From Alicyclobacillus tolerans (GTDB lineage Bacteria; Bacillota; Bacilli; Alicyclobacillales; Alicyclobacillaceae), in the NCBI RefSeq assembly GCF_001447355.1, contig NZ_JXBW01000010.1, positions 29,860-93,859 of the forward strand: DNA of 64,000 bases. The letters run 5' to 3'. Positions 1-8,256 of this stretch are shown in pieces. Position numbers and translations under genes: made by a program. The notes beneath the pieces are model-generated. The model saw only the letters and a list, made by a program, of their open reading frames with translations, was not told where the DNA came from and searched no databases. Within the stretch, counting starts at the first letter, position 1; the number at the start of each line of letters is the position of its first letter.

Positions 1-2
1 CG

Positions 3-377
3 GTGCTCGCGAAGATCCATCACAAGTTCCGGACGCCTTACGTGTCGATTCTGCTCGTCGCCGTGGTTTCGCTCATCGTCAGTTCGCTGTCATCCATCGA
101 TGCGCTCAGCTCGCTGGTCAATTTCGGCGCCCTCACGACATTCATGGCCCTGAACATCAGCGTCATCATTCACTTCTTCTTCCGCAAGCGCTCAGGTCGG
201 TGGTTTAGCCACCTTGTCATGCCGCTACTTGGCTTCGCGGTCATTTTGTACGTGTGGATCAACTTCTCGCATACGACGTTCTACTTTGGCATCAGCTGGT
301 TCGTGATTGGGCTGATCGTCTTGGCCATCACGACGCGCGGCTTTCGCAAATCGCCAAAAGTGCTGGACATTGAGTGA
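3..377 (+). CDS. APC-family amino acid permease, C-terminal fragment
   Basis: The reading frame is open from the window edge, so the gene begins upstream and only the last ~124 residues are seen. They hold about four hydrophobic segments separated by short basic loops, ending in a polar tail, as at the C-terminus of APC-superfamily amino acid/amine permeases. The stretch FRTPYVSILLV is the typical entry to a late transmembrane helix of this family. The acetamidase/formamidase gene follows 22 bases downstream with its own strong ribosome binding site, so the two are probably co-transcribed and the permease may import an amide or amine substrate; that substrate is a guess. Confidence 0.75.
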   Translation: MLAKIHHKFRTPYVSILLVAVVSLIVSSLSSIDALSSLVNFGALTTFMALNISVIIHFFFRKRSGRWFSHLVMPLLGFAVILYVWINFSHTTFYFGISWFVIGLIVLAITTRGFRKSPKVLDIE

Positions 378-399
378 TACCAACTAGGAGGTCTGTCCT

Positions 400-1314
400 G
401 TGGCCAAACACAAACTCGCTAAGTCACATCTCATCTACGCGCTCTCGCCTGATGTAGATCCGGCTTTGCGCGTACAATCCGGTGACACAGTCGAGATCGA
501 AACCTGTGACTGTTTTGAAGATCAAATTCAGGACGAGACACAAGATTTCGGCACGCTCGACTGGGATCGTATCAATCCTGCGACTGGGCCAATCTACATA
601 GAAGGCGCAGAACCTGGAGATTTGCTCGTCGTCGACATCTTGGCCATCGAACTGGCCGAACGTGGCGTGATGACGACTGGCCCCGGGCTTGGCGTGCTCG
701 GCGACGAATTGCAACACAACGCCATTCGCATGATTCCTATCGACAACGGCCAGGCCGTATTTGCCGAAGGCCTACGCTTACCACTGCGGCCGATGATTGG
801 CGTCATTGGTACGGCGCCCAAGGACACCGCCATACCTTGCGGCACGCCGGGCGATCACGGTGGCAATATGGACTGCACGCGCATTGGACCTGGTGCACGC
901 TTGCTTTTACCCGTCAATGTTCAAGGCGCCCTGTTTGCCTTGGGCGATCTCCACGCCGCCATGGGCGACGGCGAGGTCGGCGTGTCCGGCATCGAGATTG
1001 CCGGCAGGGTCACTGTTTCCTTTCACGTGTGGAAGGACTCCGCGTGGCCTTGCCCGATGCTTATCGACCACGAACATGTCATGACCATCGCTTCCGCAGA
1101 GACGCTTGATGCGGCCGCTGAACGTGCCGTCAAGCAGATGGCTAGTTTGCTCGTTCGCGAGACGGGCATCGCGCCTGCGGATGCTGTCATGCTGATGAGT
1201 GCCGCCGCTAATCTGCGCGTGTGCCAAGTTGTCGATCCGCTGAAAACTGCACGTGTCGAACTGCCGAAAAACCTTGCAGAGCAACTTGGACTAAAACTCC
1301 CCTTGTTCGGATGA
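400..1314 (+). CDS. Acetamidase/formamidase family protein
   Basis: 304 residues, the usual length of the FmdA/AmdA family, which hydrolyses formamide or acetamide to ammonia plus the acid. Family hallmarks are the segment around GPIYIEGAEPGDLLVVDI, the GDHGGNMDC motif (residues ~150-158) and the LGDLHAAMGDGEV block with its metal-binding Asp/His residues. The start is GTG, preceded by an AGGAGG ribosome binding site at 386-391. It directly follows a permease fragment, suggesting an amide or nitrogen scavenging unit. Exact substrate cannot be told from sequence. Confidence 0.9.
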   Translation: MAKHKLAKSHLIYALSPDVDPALRVQSGDTVEIETCDCFEDQIQDETQDFGTLDWDRINPATGPIYIEGAEPGDLLVVDILAIELAERGVMTTGPGLGVLGDELQHNAIRMIPIDNGQAVFAEGLRLPLRPMIGVIGTAPKDTAIPCGTPGDHGGNMDCTRIGPGARLLLPVNVQGALFALGDLHAAMGDGEVGVSGIEIAGRVTVSFHVWKDSAWPCPMLIDHEHVMTIASAETLDAAAERAVKQMASLLVRETGIAPADAVMLMSAAANLRVCQVVDPLKTARVELPKNLAEQLGLKLPLFG

Positions 1315-1325
1315 TGCAAACGCAT

Positions 1326-1350
1326 GCCGGGCCGTTGCGCCCGGCTTTCC
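1326..1350 (+). terminator. Intrinsic terminator after the acetamidase gene
   Basis: GCCGGGC at 1326-1332 pairs with GCCCGGC at 1339-1345, followed by TTTCC. It lies 11 bases after the acetamidase stop. The T tract is short, so termination may be partial. Confidence 0.6.
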
Positions 1351-1523
1351 TACATTCGTGATTCCGCCGCAGACCCTCCACGACCTGATCCAACCCAACG
1401 ACATGAGTCGCACAAGCCTTTGGTAAAAGAATCGCAACAAGGATACAAAGGAAATCATTGACTGACCCAAGGCGGGTGCCTATGATATAGCCAAAATACT
1501 CAATGGGGCGAAGGTGAGCATTT

Positions 1524-2798
1524 GTGTTGCAGGGCAAACCTAGTGTCTTCCGCTTGCGAAATTTCTGGATACTACTGATTGGTTCGTTGTTCTCCGTGAT
1601 GGGAGACAACGCCTATTTCACGATTCTCGGCTGGTTTGTCTTAAGTGTCACTGGCTCACAATTAGCCCTGGGTACTACCATGACCTTCGCTGCGCTACCT
1701 AGAATCGTGTTCATGCTGGTCGGCGGCGCCATTGCGGATCGCATCAGCCGCAAACTCATCATGTCGATCTCGCTGTCGTTGCGCGCAGTCGTCTTGTTCC
1801 TCTTTGCCCTTCGCCTTGTCACAGGTAGCGCCCATCCGAGTCTGTGGATGATTGAGACGATGGCGACCCTGTTTGGCGTGATCGACTCGTTTTACTATCC
1901 TGCAAGTGGTTCGGTGATCCAAGCTGCAGTGGCCGACCCGTTCGTGCCCCGTGCGACGAGCATTCTACAAACCGTCCAGCAGTCTTGTACCGTGCTTGGC
2001 CCCCTGCTTGCCGCCGGCTTGCTGTCCATGCACCGCTATGGACTAATGTTCGTCACGATTGGTGCCTTTTTCGCCTGTGCTTCGTTGGTCGTGACGGCGT
2101 TGCGCTTGCGAGCGCTACTGCCGCAAGGCGACGTGCAGAAAAAGCCGGAACAAGCAACAACCACTTCTGTGCTTCGGGATATCGCTGAAGGCTTGCGCTA
2201 TGTGCTGAGTATTCGGCTGTTACTCATCGTTATGTCCTTGAGCCTATGTATTAACCTGTTGTGCACGGGCCCGCTCAACATCGGCATTCCCGTGCTCATT
2301 CGATCTCGCGGTTGGACCGGTACCACCTTTGGTGTGTACGAAGCCGCGCTTGGCATCGGTGCTGTTCTGGGTGGGGTATTGGTGTCCGTTTTAAAAGGAT
2401 TTCGTGGCAGACTTCTGTGGATTGGCGCCTTTGGCGTGGTCATGGGATTGCTTATCGCCTTGCTCGGCTACATCCCCGCCCGGGTTGGGGGAGTGCTCGA
2501 TATGGGCATCATTGGTCTCGTGATCAGCATGGTGAATATACCGTTTCTCGCATTTTTACAAGAATTCGTACCAGGCGACAAACTCGGGCGAACAATGTCC
2601 GTGCTTATGCTTGTTGCAAATGGATTTACCCCCATCAGCTACACCTTATCCTCATGGATCCTTCAACAACGCGTGCCGGCACCAGCGTTGTTGTTTGGAT
2701 GCGGTATCGGGATGTCGGTCGTATTTTCACTGCTGTACGGCTCTCGTGAATACAGGCGGATCGATTCAAACACACCTGCGCATGAACCTGAAGTTTGA
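1524..2798 (+). CDS. MFS transporter, drug/siderophore exporter type
   Basis: 424 residues with about 12 hydrophobic segments. The N-terminal half carries the MFS motif A region (GGAIADRISRKLIM, residues ~64-77). Overall character matches the MFS_3/EntS-like exporters often annotated as macrolide efflux proteins. Start is GTG at 1524 with a GAAGGTGAG ribosome binding site just before it. The C-terminus ends in a short polar tail. It stands alone, preceded by about 200 bases without a gene and followed by an imperfect palindrome. Substrate unknown. Confidence 0.85.
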   Translation: MLQGKPSVFRLRNFWILLIGSLFSVMGDNAYFTILGWFVLSVTGSQLALGTTMTFAALPRIVFMLVGGAIADRISRKLIMSISLSLRAVVLFLFALRLVTGSAHPSLWMIETMATLFGVIDSFYYPASGSVIQAAVADPFVPRATSILQTVQQSCTVLGPLLAAGLLSMHRYGLMFVTIGAFFACASLVVTALRLRALLPQGDVQKKPEQATTTSVLRDIAEGLRYVLSIRLLLIVMSLSLCINLLCTGPLNIGIPVLIRSRGWTGTTFGVYEAALGIGAVLGGVLVSVLKGFRGRLLWIGAFGVVMGLLIALLGYIPARVGGVLDMGIIGLVISMVNIPFLAFLQEFVPGDKLGRTMSVLMLVANGFTPISYTLSSWILQQRVPAPALLFGCGIGMSVVFSLLYGSREYRRIDSNTPAHEPEV

Positions 2799-2803
2799 CA
2801 GGG

Positions 2804-2846
2804 GGTCAGGCGACAGGAACCGGACCGCACGGGTTCGTCGCCGACC
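2804..2846. repeat. Imperfect intergenic palindrome
   Basis: GGTC, GGCGAC and AACC on the left (2804-2821) pair with GGTT, GTCGCC and GACC on the right (2832-2846). No T tract follows on either strand. It sits between convergent genes and may act as a transcript end. Two other long palindromes of this kind occur at 14115-14164 and 20971-21017. Confidence 0.5.
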
Positions 2847-2852
2847 TTACCC

Positions 2853-3122
2853 TTACCTTTCAAGATCTTCTTTCACTTCGTCAAGCTTTTGTGCTGCCGC
2901 CTGATAATGGTCAGTCAACCGCTCCACCGCAATTTGGTTCTCGGATTCCAACGTGACATCGATTGCGTTCTGCGCTCTATCCAAGGCGTTTTCGGCCTGG
3001 TCCACCAAGGTATCATTTGGATATGAAACTGCTTGTTTGACGGCGTTTTCTGCTTTGTTGAGCGAATTCGAAGCATCCGTTAACGCCGTTTGGACATTTT
3101 GACTACGTGGACGCTTGGTCAT
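2853..3122 (-). CDS. Small helical protein of unknown function
   Basis: 89 residues starting at ATG 3122, eight bases after a GGGGGT ribosome binding site. The sequence is highly charged and Ala/Asn/Asp-rich with no hydrophobic segment, and it shows an internal pseudo-repeat (ALTDASNSLNKAENAVKQAV, then DQAENALDRAQNAIDV), predicting two or three amphipathic helices and possibly a coiled coil. I do not recognise a family. The Asn/Asp/Glu-rich composition recalls small spore or stress proteins, but nothing decides this. It is convergent with the MFS gene. Confidence 0.65.
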   Translation of the reverse strand: MTKRPRSQNVQTALTDASNSLNKAENAVKQAVSYPNDTLVDQAENALDRAQNAIDVTLESENQIAVERLTDHYQAAAQKLDEVKEDLER

Positions 3123-3339
3123 GCGAAGCTACCCCCTTGATTACAATTTCCTCGTTTAGGTTGCCCAAGCACCGTCGGGACATGCCAAAGGAAAGAGACA
3201 CTCCACGTTTTTAGCACTGTACGCAAAATTTCATTCCCTACGAACGCAATTGGGTGTTTGAAGCTTTTTTAAGAACCTTGCCCTATATTCCTCATATGGC
3301 CAGTAGTTAGCCAAATCTAGTATCAAGGGTGGGATTCGG

Positions 3340-3636
3340 GTGAAGAAGGTACTTTTAACAACCTTGGCAACCATGACTTTATTTGCAGCGCCGTCCATCG
3401 CGTTTGCTGGTACATCGAAAGATGCGCATGCCACCACAACGCATGTAGCTACGCATGCGGCTAAGAAAAAGACGACAGCCGCTAGCAAGGTGAAGCCTGG
3501 CAAAGTGAGCTCGAAGAAAAAGGTCACGGTGAACAAGAAAAGCACAACGAGCAAGAAAACAACCGTCCATAAAAAGGCGGCAAGCAAGACAACCAAGGCG
3601 AAGTCGTTAAGCAGCAAGGCCTCTAAGAAAAAATAA
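3340..3636 (+). CDS. Secreted lysine-rich polycationic protein
   Basis: 98 residues from a GTG start. Residues 1-23 are a clear Sec signal peptide (MKKVLLTTLATMTLFAAPS then IAFA) with likely cleavage after AFA. The mature part, about 75 residues, is made almost only of Lys, Thr, Ser, Ala, Val and His, with K(K)T/KKS runs and no acidic residue after the first few positions, resembling histone H1 tails. Such a protein should be unfolded, strongly basic and outside the membrane, binding DNA, teichoic acids, polyphosphate or spore layers. Function unknown. Nitric oxide synthase follows about 110 bases downstream behind a hairpin. Confidence 0.75.
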   Translation: MKKVLLTTLATMTLFAAPSIAFAGTSKDAHATTTHVATHAAKKKTTAASKVKPGKVSSKKKVTVNKKSTTSKKTTVHKKAASKTTKAKSLSSKASKKK

Positions 3637-3650
3637 GGTGTTTCGGTACG

Positions 3651-3674
3651 AGCGAGTGACCTGGTCATTCGCTC
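3651..3674 (+). terminator. Hairpin after the polycationic protein gene
   Basis: AGCGAGTGACC pairs with GGTCATTCGCT with one G-T pair and almost no loop. A weak T-rich stretch follows. It separates this gene from the nitric oxide synthase gene. Confidence 0.45.
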
Positions 3675-3749
3675 TTGTGTTGTTCAGATTTTTCGTAGCG
3701 GTGTCGATATGATACGGTTAACCTAAAAATCAATTAAGAGAGGTTAGCC

Positions 3750-4847
3750 ATGCACTCTCCGCACACTCTTTTTGCAGAAGCTCGCACCTTTATCGAACAA
3801 TGTTACACTGAACTGGGCAAATCCAAGGCCGATCAGGCACTGCGCCTTGAACAAATTGCATCTGAACTTCGTTTTACCGGAACCTATCGCCACACGTTTG
3901 AAGAATTGGAACATGGCGCACGCATGGCATGGCGCAATAGCAATCGCTGTATTGGTCGTCTATTCTGGAAATCGCTAACGGTTATCGATGCAAGAACAGC
4001 CGATACACCTGAAACCGTGTATCGTTCCTTGCTCAAACATATTGAGTACGCGACAAACAACGGAAAAATTAAACCGACCATAACGGTTTTCCGGGCATCT
4101 ACCGCCAACGACGATGTGCGTATTTGGAATCATCAATTGATTCGATACGCCGGATATGAAACAGGCTCGAATGGTATTGTTGGCGATCCACATTCGGTAC
4201 CGTTCACTCGCGTCTGCCAAAGATTAGGATGGACCGGCAGCCAAGGCGCCTACGATGTCCTGCCCATCGTTGTCCAAGTTGGAAACCACGTTCAATGGTT
4301 TAGCATCCCGCCGTCATCCATTTTGGAAGTTCCAATTCATCACCCATCGATTCGCGACATTTCAAAATTAGGCATGCGTTGGTACGCCGTGCCTATCATC
4401 AGCGATATGGCTCTCCTGATTGGCGGAATACGGTATAGCGCGGCACCGTTTAACGGCTGGTACATGGGAACGGAAATCGGAGCGCGGAATCTAGCGGATG
4501 CGAAACGCTACAACATGCTTCCTGCAGTGGCTGATGTTATGGGGCTACCACGAACCTCAGATGCCACTTTATGGAAAGACAAGGCGCTTGTAGAATTAAA
4601 TATCGCCGTGCTTCACTCGTTCCGCGAAACAGGAGTCACAATTGTCGATCACCACACAGCAGCACGGCAATTTGCGTATTTTGAACGAACAGAAGTCGAT
4701 GCGGGTCGACGAGTTACGGGTGACTGGAGTTGGCTGATTCCTCCCTTGTCGCCAGCTACCACGCACATTTTTCACAGCCAATATCACAATGACTTTCAAC
4801 TTCCGAATTACGTCCGCCAACCGTGTCCATATACGCACCTTCTATAA
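3750..4847 (+). CDS. nos: Bacterial nitric oxide synthase (oxygenase domain only)
   Basis: 365 residues, the size of bacterial NOS oxygenases from Bacillus and Staphylococcus, which turn L-arginine into citrulline and NO using heme, a pterin cofactor and borrowed reductases. The heme-thiolate motif WRNSNRCIGR places the proximal cysteine at C67. The arginine-anchoring glutamate is in NGWYMGTEIG at E242. The C-terminal segment with SWLIPPLSPATTHIFH is the family signature at the pterin and dimer interface. There is no reductase domain, as expected in bacteria. Start is ATG with a GAGAGG ribosome binding site. In this family NO is linked to oxidative stress protection and respiration control. 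Confidence 0.95.
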   Translation: MHSPHTLFAEARTFIEQCYTELGKSKADQALRLEQIASELRFTGTYRHTFEELEHGARMAWRNSNRCIGRLFWKSLTVIDARTADTPETVYRSLLKHIEYATNNGKIKPTITVFRASTANDDVRIWNHQLIRYAGYETGSNGIVGDPHSVPFTRVCQRLGWTGSQGAYDVLPIVVQVGNHVQWFSIPPSSILEVPIHHPSIRDISKLGMRWYAVPIISDMALLIGGIRYSAAPFNGWYMGTEIGARNLADAKRYNMLPAVADVMGLPRTSDATLWKDKALVELNIAVLHSFRETGVTIVDHHTAARQFAYFERTEVDAGRRVTGDWSWLIPPLSPATTHIFHSQYHNDFQLPNYVRQPCPYTHLL

Positions 4848-4849
4848 CT

Positions 4850-4883
4850 GAAAAGAAAAAGGCGGACTCCGTCATGGATCCGC
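4850..4883 (-). terminator. Intrinsic terminator of the LLM oxidoreductase gene
   Basis: GGCGGA (4861-4866) pairs with TCCGCC (4878-4883); on the minus strand the stem is followed by TTTTTCTTTT. It serves the minus-strand gene at 4894 and may also end the nitric oxide synthase transcript. Confidence 0.75.
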
Positions 4884-4893
4884 CTCTTGGGTC

Positions 4894-5919
4894 TTACTTT
4901 CGCATCACATCCGCCACGATCTCGTACGAGCGAACACGCGCGTCGTGATCGTAAATTTGTGTTGTGATGATGATTTCATCAGCCTTGGTCGCATCGCGAA
5001 AAGCCTCAAGCTTGCGCCGAACCGTATCGGGTCCCCCTACTACCGCAAGGCGGCTGCGCGTTTGGATGGCCTGCCATTCCATTGGCGTGCACCAATCCTC
5101 GATGTTATCCACAGGCGGCTTCAATTGTCCCGGACGCCCGCGCAAGAGACTTAATTGTTGCAACTGCGACGAGGTTGCCAGATATTCAGCTTCTTCGTCG
5201 GTCGAAGCCGCGACAACCGCAGCCCCAACCATTGCATAAGGTTCGGAAAGCCATTCTGATGGCTGAAAGTGCGTTCGGTAGACATCAAGGGCAACAAACA
5301 GGTAGTCCGGTGCAAAATGGCTCGCATAGGCGAATGGCAGTCCCAATTCAGCGGCCAGTCGCGCACTGAAATCGCTCGAGCCAAGGAGCCAAATCGGTAT
5401 GTCGATGCCTTCCCCAGGCACGGCGTGCACGGACCGCGGCTCACCAGCGGGCGGATGGAAGAACGACCGGAGCTCAGCCAACAAATCCGGGAAGTCCGCC
5501 CCGTGCCGATCCGGTGTGCGCCGCAACGCGCGAATCGTCGGTGTATCGGTGCCCGGCGCACGACCTAGACCAAGATCGATCCGGCCCGGATACAATGACG
5601 CCAGCGTGCCGAATTGCTCGGCCACGACGAGCGGTGCGTGATTCGGTAGCATGATGCCACCCGATCCGACGCGTATGTGCTTGGTTCCACCCGCGATGTG
5701 AGCGATGACGACGGAGGTCGCCGAACTCGCAATCCCCGGCATGCTGTGATGTTCGGCCACCCAATAACGGCGATAGCCAAGATCTTCGGCACGGCGAGCG
5801 AGATCGAGACTGTTGCGAAGCGCATCGGCGGCTGAAGCCCCTTCGACGATAGGCGCGAGATCGAGTACGGAAAGCGCAAGCCCGTCTCGCGCCAGTCCCA
5901 TATCCTGATTCAATGCCAT
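4894..5919 (-). CDS. LLM-class flavin-dependent oxidoreductase
   Basis: 341 residues, a luciferase-like TIM barrel of the MsnO8/bacterial luciferase-related group. It shows the typical N-terminal pattern (LSVLDLAP, then [15 protein letters not shown]) and the [15 protein letters not shown] strand for flavin binding. These enzymes use FMNH2 or F420 to oxidise small organic molecules; substrate unknown. The frame is open further upstream, but ATG at 5919 is chosen because GGGAGGG lies just before it and the conserved domain starts there. A strong terminator follows. Confidence 0.85.
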   Translation of the reverse strand: MALNQDMGLARDGLALSVLDLAPIVEGASAADALRNSLDLARRAEDLGYRRYWVAEHHSMPGIASSATSVVIAHIAGGTKHIRVGSGGIMLPNHAPLVVAEQFGTLASLYPGRIDLGLGRAPGTDTPTIRALRRTPDRHGADFPDLLAELRSFFHPPAGEPRSVHAVPGEGIDIPIWLLGSSDFSARLAAELGLPFAYASHFAPDYLFVALDVYRTHFQPSEWLSEPYAMVGAAVVAASTDEEAEYLATSSQLQQLSLLRGRPGQLKPPVDNIEDWCTPMEWQAIQTRSRLAVVGGPDTVRRKLEAFRDATKADEIIITTQIYDHDARVRSYEIVADVMRK

Positions 5920-5997
5920 GACCCTCCCTGCGGGAACGAAACCACGTATGACGACAATCGCCTCATTATACCGCGTTCGCAAGATAAAACCGAAACG

Positions 5998-7239
5998 TCA
6001 CTGAGAAACATCACTGAGAGAAACATCCACGGACGCCGGCTGTGCTAATGTAGCGTGATCGTCCCGGTCCAGTACATAGGAGGCGCACACGCCGCCCACC
6101 AGTCCCCAGAATGGAGAACCGATGTGCAACACGCTCACGCCGGAAACCGTGATTAAGAATGAAAACAATGCACTCTTCTTGAAGCCGCCGCCAAAGCTCA
6201 TTTTGAGTGCATCCGTCAGGACGCTGATCATGGCGATCCCGCCGAGCATTGAGATCGTCGACTGCGGGACAGCGTGCGGTATCGAGGCCGCAATCGGCGC
6301 AAACAGGCCAAACACAATTGATAGGATGCCTAGAACAACCGCGGCACTGTATTTCTGATCCGGCTCCCCCGATTCTTCCCCCGTCAACAACGCGGTCATG
6401 GGCCCCGCGACGCACGCCGTGTGTGCGCCAAACAATCCATTGATGATGGAACCAATGCCACTCCAACGCGTCATGCTATTGACCGGCGGCTGATAACCCT
6501 CGCTTTGTAGCACGGCAATGCCTTGTGCATTTTGAATGGCAACCACCGTCAGCACAAGCGGCAGCACGAGTTGAGAGATGGCTCCTCCGTTCCACGAGGG
6601 CAAGTAAAGATGCGGCGTCGCCATCGAAACGGTGGCCCCCGCAAAATGCACCTGACGCGCGACGACAAGTGTCAGCGCGGTAGCGAGGATGGCTGCCAAT
6701 ATGGGTGGGAATTTTTTTGCCAAGCGCGGCGTTAAGTGAAAGGCCATGAACAGCAGAAGTGGCACGCCGTTGACCAACGGCTCTGTGCGAACCGCTTGAA
6801 ATAAACCAACCCCAAACGGAAGTAAAACGCCAGACACCATCCCCATCATGACCGGCATGGGCAATACGCGCATAAGCCGATCGACCACACCTGTGATGCC
6901 AAGGATGAAAATGACGGCGCCCGTGATCAAATATGCGCCAATGACCTCGGAAAACGAGTGATGTGCAAGCGTCTGCCCGACAAGCACAGCTCCCGGGATT
7001 GAAAACGCAAAGCCGATCGGTTGACGAAACAACAACGCCTGTAAAAGCGTCAAACAACCCGGAATCACGTAAATGCCAAAAATCCAGGAAGTCGTTTCTG
7101 TTTCCTGTAAATGACCTTGTGCCGCGGCTTGGAGCACAATCAATAATGGCCCCGTGGCCCCAAACAGCCAAGCGATCAGGCCATTCGTAAAACTCCCTAG
7201 CGACAAAGCCTTTGGCAACGCTATAACATTGCGAAACAA
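5998..7239 (-). CDS. BenE family benzoate/H+ symporter-like transporter
   Basis: 413 residues with about 12 hydrophobic segments, matching the BenE family (relatives of nucleobase transporters). Visible family features are IPGAVLVGQTLAHHSFSEVIGAY, the repeated PMPVMMGMVSGVLLPFGVGL and GLFGAHTACVAGPMTALLTG. Start is TTG at 7239 with GAGGTGAGG upstream. Divergently transcribed from the adjacent LysR gene with AT-rich dyads between them, so it is probably controlled by that regulator in response to an aromatic acid. No benzoate catabolic gene is nearby. Confidence 0.85.
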   Translation of the reverse strand: MFRNVIALPKALSLGSFTNGLIAWLFGATGPLLIVLQAAAQGHLQETETTSWIFGIYVIPGCLTLLQALLFRQPIGFAFSIPGAVLVGQTLAHHSFSEVIGAYLITGAVIFILGITGVVDRLMRVLPMPVMMGMVSGVLLPFGVGLFQAVRTEPLVNGVPLLLFMAFHLTPRLAKKFPPILAAILATALTLVVARQVHFAGATVSMATPHLYLPSWNGGAISQLVLPLVLTVVAIQNAQGIAVLQSEGYQPPVNSMTRWSGIGSIINGLFGAHTACVAGPMTALLTGEESGEPDQKYSAAVVLGILSIVFGLFAPIAASIPHAVPQSTISMLGGIAMISVLTDALKMSFGGGFKKSALFSFLITVSGVSVLHIGSPFWGLVGGVCASYVLDRDDHATLAQPASVDVSLSDVSQ

Positions 7240-7315
7240 ACAACCTCACCTCGTCTGTCAGCAGTTCTGCTCTCAACAGGAGACCAAGAATCAACTTACA
7301 TCGAGGTTTTCCTAT

Positions 7316-7360
7316 ATGTAAAATATACATTGCAAATAAAACGCATATATTTTATGTATG
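7316..7360. promoter_or_regulatory. Candidate LysR operator between benE-like and lysR genes
   Basis: ATGTA-AAATA-TACAT at 7316-7330 is a perfect dyad with the T-N11-A form favoured by LysR-type regulators. A second AT-rich half-site array (CATATATTTTATGTATG, 7344-7360) follows one to two helical turns away, adjacent to the LysR start. The position between divergent genes is the classical arrangement of autoregulation plus activation of the target. Confidence 0.6.
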
Positions 7361-7371
7361 GGGGTGATGTG

Positions 7372-8256
7372 GTGGATCTGAAAAAGCTCCAGTACTTCGT
7401 CGCGATCGTCGAAGAAGGACAGATTACGAGAGCGGCCCAGCGACTCCATATGGCGCAGCCTCCACTTAGCCTGCAGCTACAGGCGTTGGAGCGAGAACTT
7501 GGGATACAACTGCTTGCGCGAAACCGCGGCAAGGTCGAACCGACTGAAGCAGGTTGGGCGCTGTATCGGCGTGCGCAGGAGATTTTGCGCTCGGTAGACA
7601 GCATGGTCAACGAAGTCAAGGAGCTTGGCGCCGGCGTGCGTGGCAAACTGACAATCGGCACCGTGATGTCCTGTGTGTCGTATTTGCCTGACACCATGCG
7701 CAAGTTTCAAGCTCGCTATCCGCAGGTGACGTTTGAATTGTGGGAAGGCGATTCATATCAAGTGGAAGAATGGCTGCGAACAGGCGTTATTGAGCTGGGC
7801 ATCACGCGCCTGCCAGTGCTCTCCGACGTTGAGATCATACACTTGCATACGGAACCCCTGGTCGCCGTACACCCCCCAGACTGGGGAGCTGAGCACGAGC
7901 GCCGCATCGGATTGTCAGAGTTCGCCGACAAACCGCTGCTCGTTTTACACAGCCATGGCGGCAGAGGCATTTATGAGATGTTCATCGAGATGTGTCAGGC
8001 ACAAGGAGTCCACCCGAACATCATCTGCGAAAGCCCGGATGTGGCGACGCTCCTGACCTTAACCGAAGCAGGCATCGGCGTCGCCATCGTCCCTGCACTG
8101 GCCGTGCGTCTGCGGCCAGAAGGCGCTTTGCGTTACGGCGTAATCGAACCGACCATCGAGACCGACACGGCCGTGATCTGGTCAAAACAGCGCGCCCTAA
8201 CCACGGCCGCAACCCATTTTCAAGAGATGCTCGTAGCGCACGTCACAGGCTCTTGA
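7372..8256 (+). CDS. LysR family transcriptional regulator
   Basis: 294 residues. The N-terminal winged helix (MDLKKLQYFVAIVEEGQITRAA..., residues 1-60) is the standard LysR DNA-binding domain; residues ~90-290 form the co-inducer binding domain. Start GTG at 7372 is chosen because GGGGGTGAT precedes it and homologues begin at DLKKLQYF. It is divergent from the BenE-like transporter and is its likely regulator. Its 3' end overlaps the convergent metE gene by 37 bases. Confidence 0.9.
   Translation: MDLKKLQYFVAIVEEGQITRAAQRLHMAQPPLSLQLQALERELGIQLLARNRGKVEPTEAGWALYRRAQEILRSVDSMVNEVKELGAGVRGKLTIGTVMSCVSYLPDTMRKFQARYPQVTFELWEGDSYQVEEWLRTGVIELGITRLPVLSDVEIIHLHTEPLVAVHPPDWGAEHERRIGLSEFADKPLLVLHSHGGRGIYEMFIEMCQAQGVHPNIICESPDVATLLTLTEAGIGVAIVPALAVRLRPEGALRYGVIEPTIETDTAVIWSKQRALTTAATHFQEMLVAHVTGS

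Noticed and set aside
424..1325. Minus-strand frames opposite the acetamidase
   Set aside because: Shadow frames of a well-conserved gene in codon-biased DNA.
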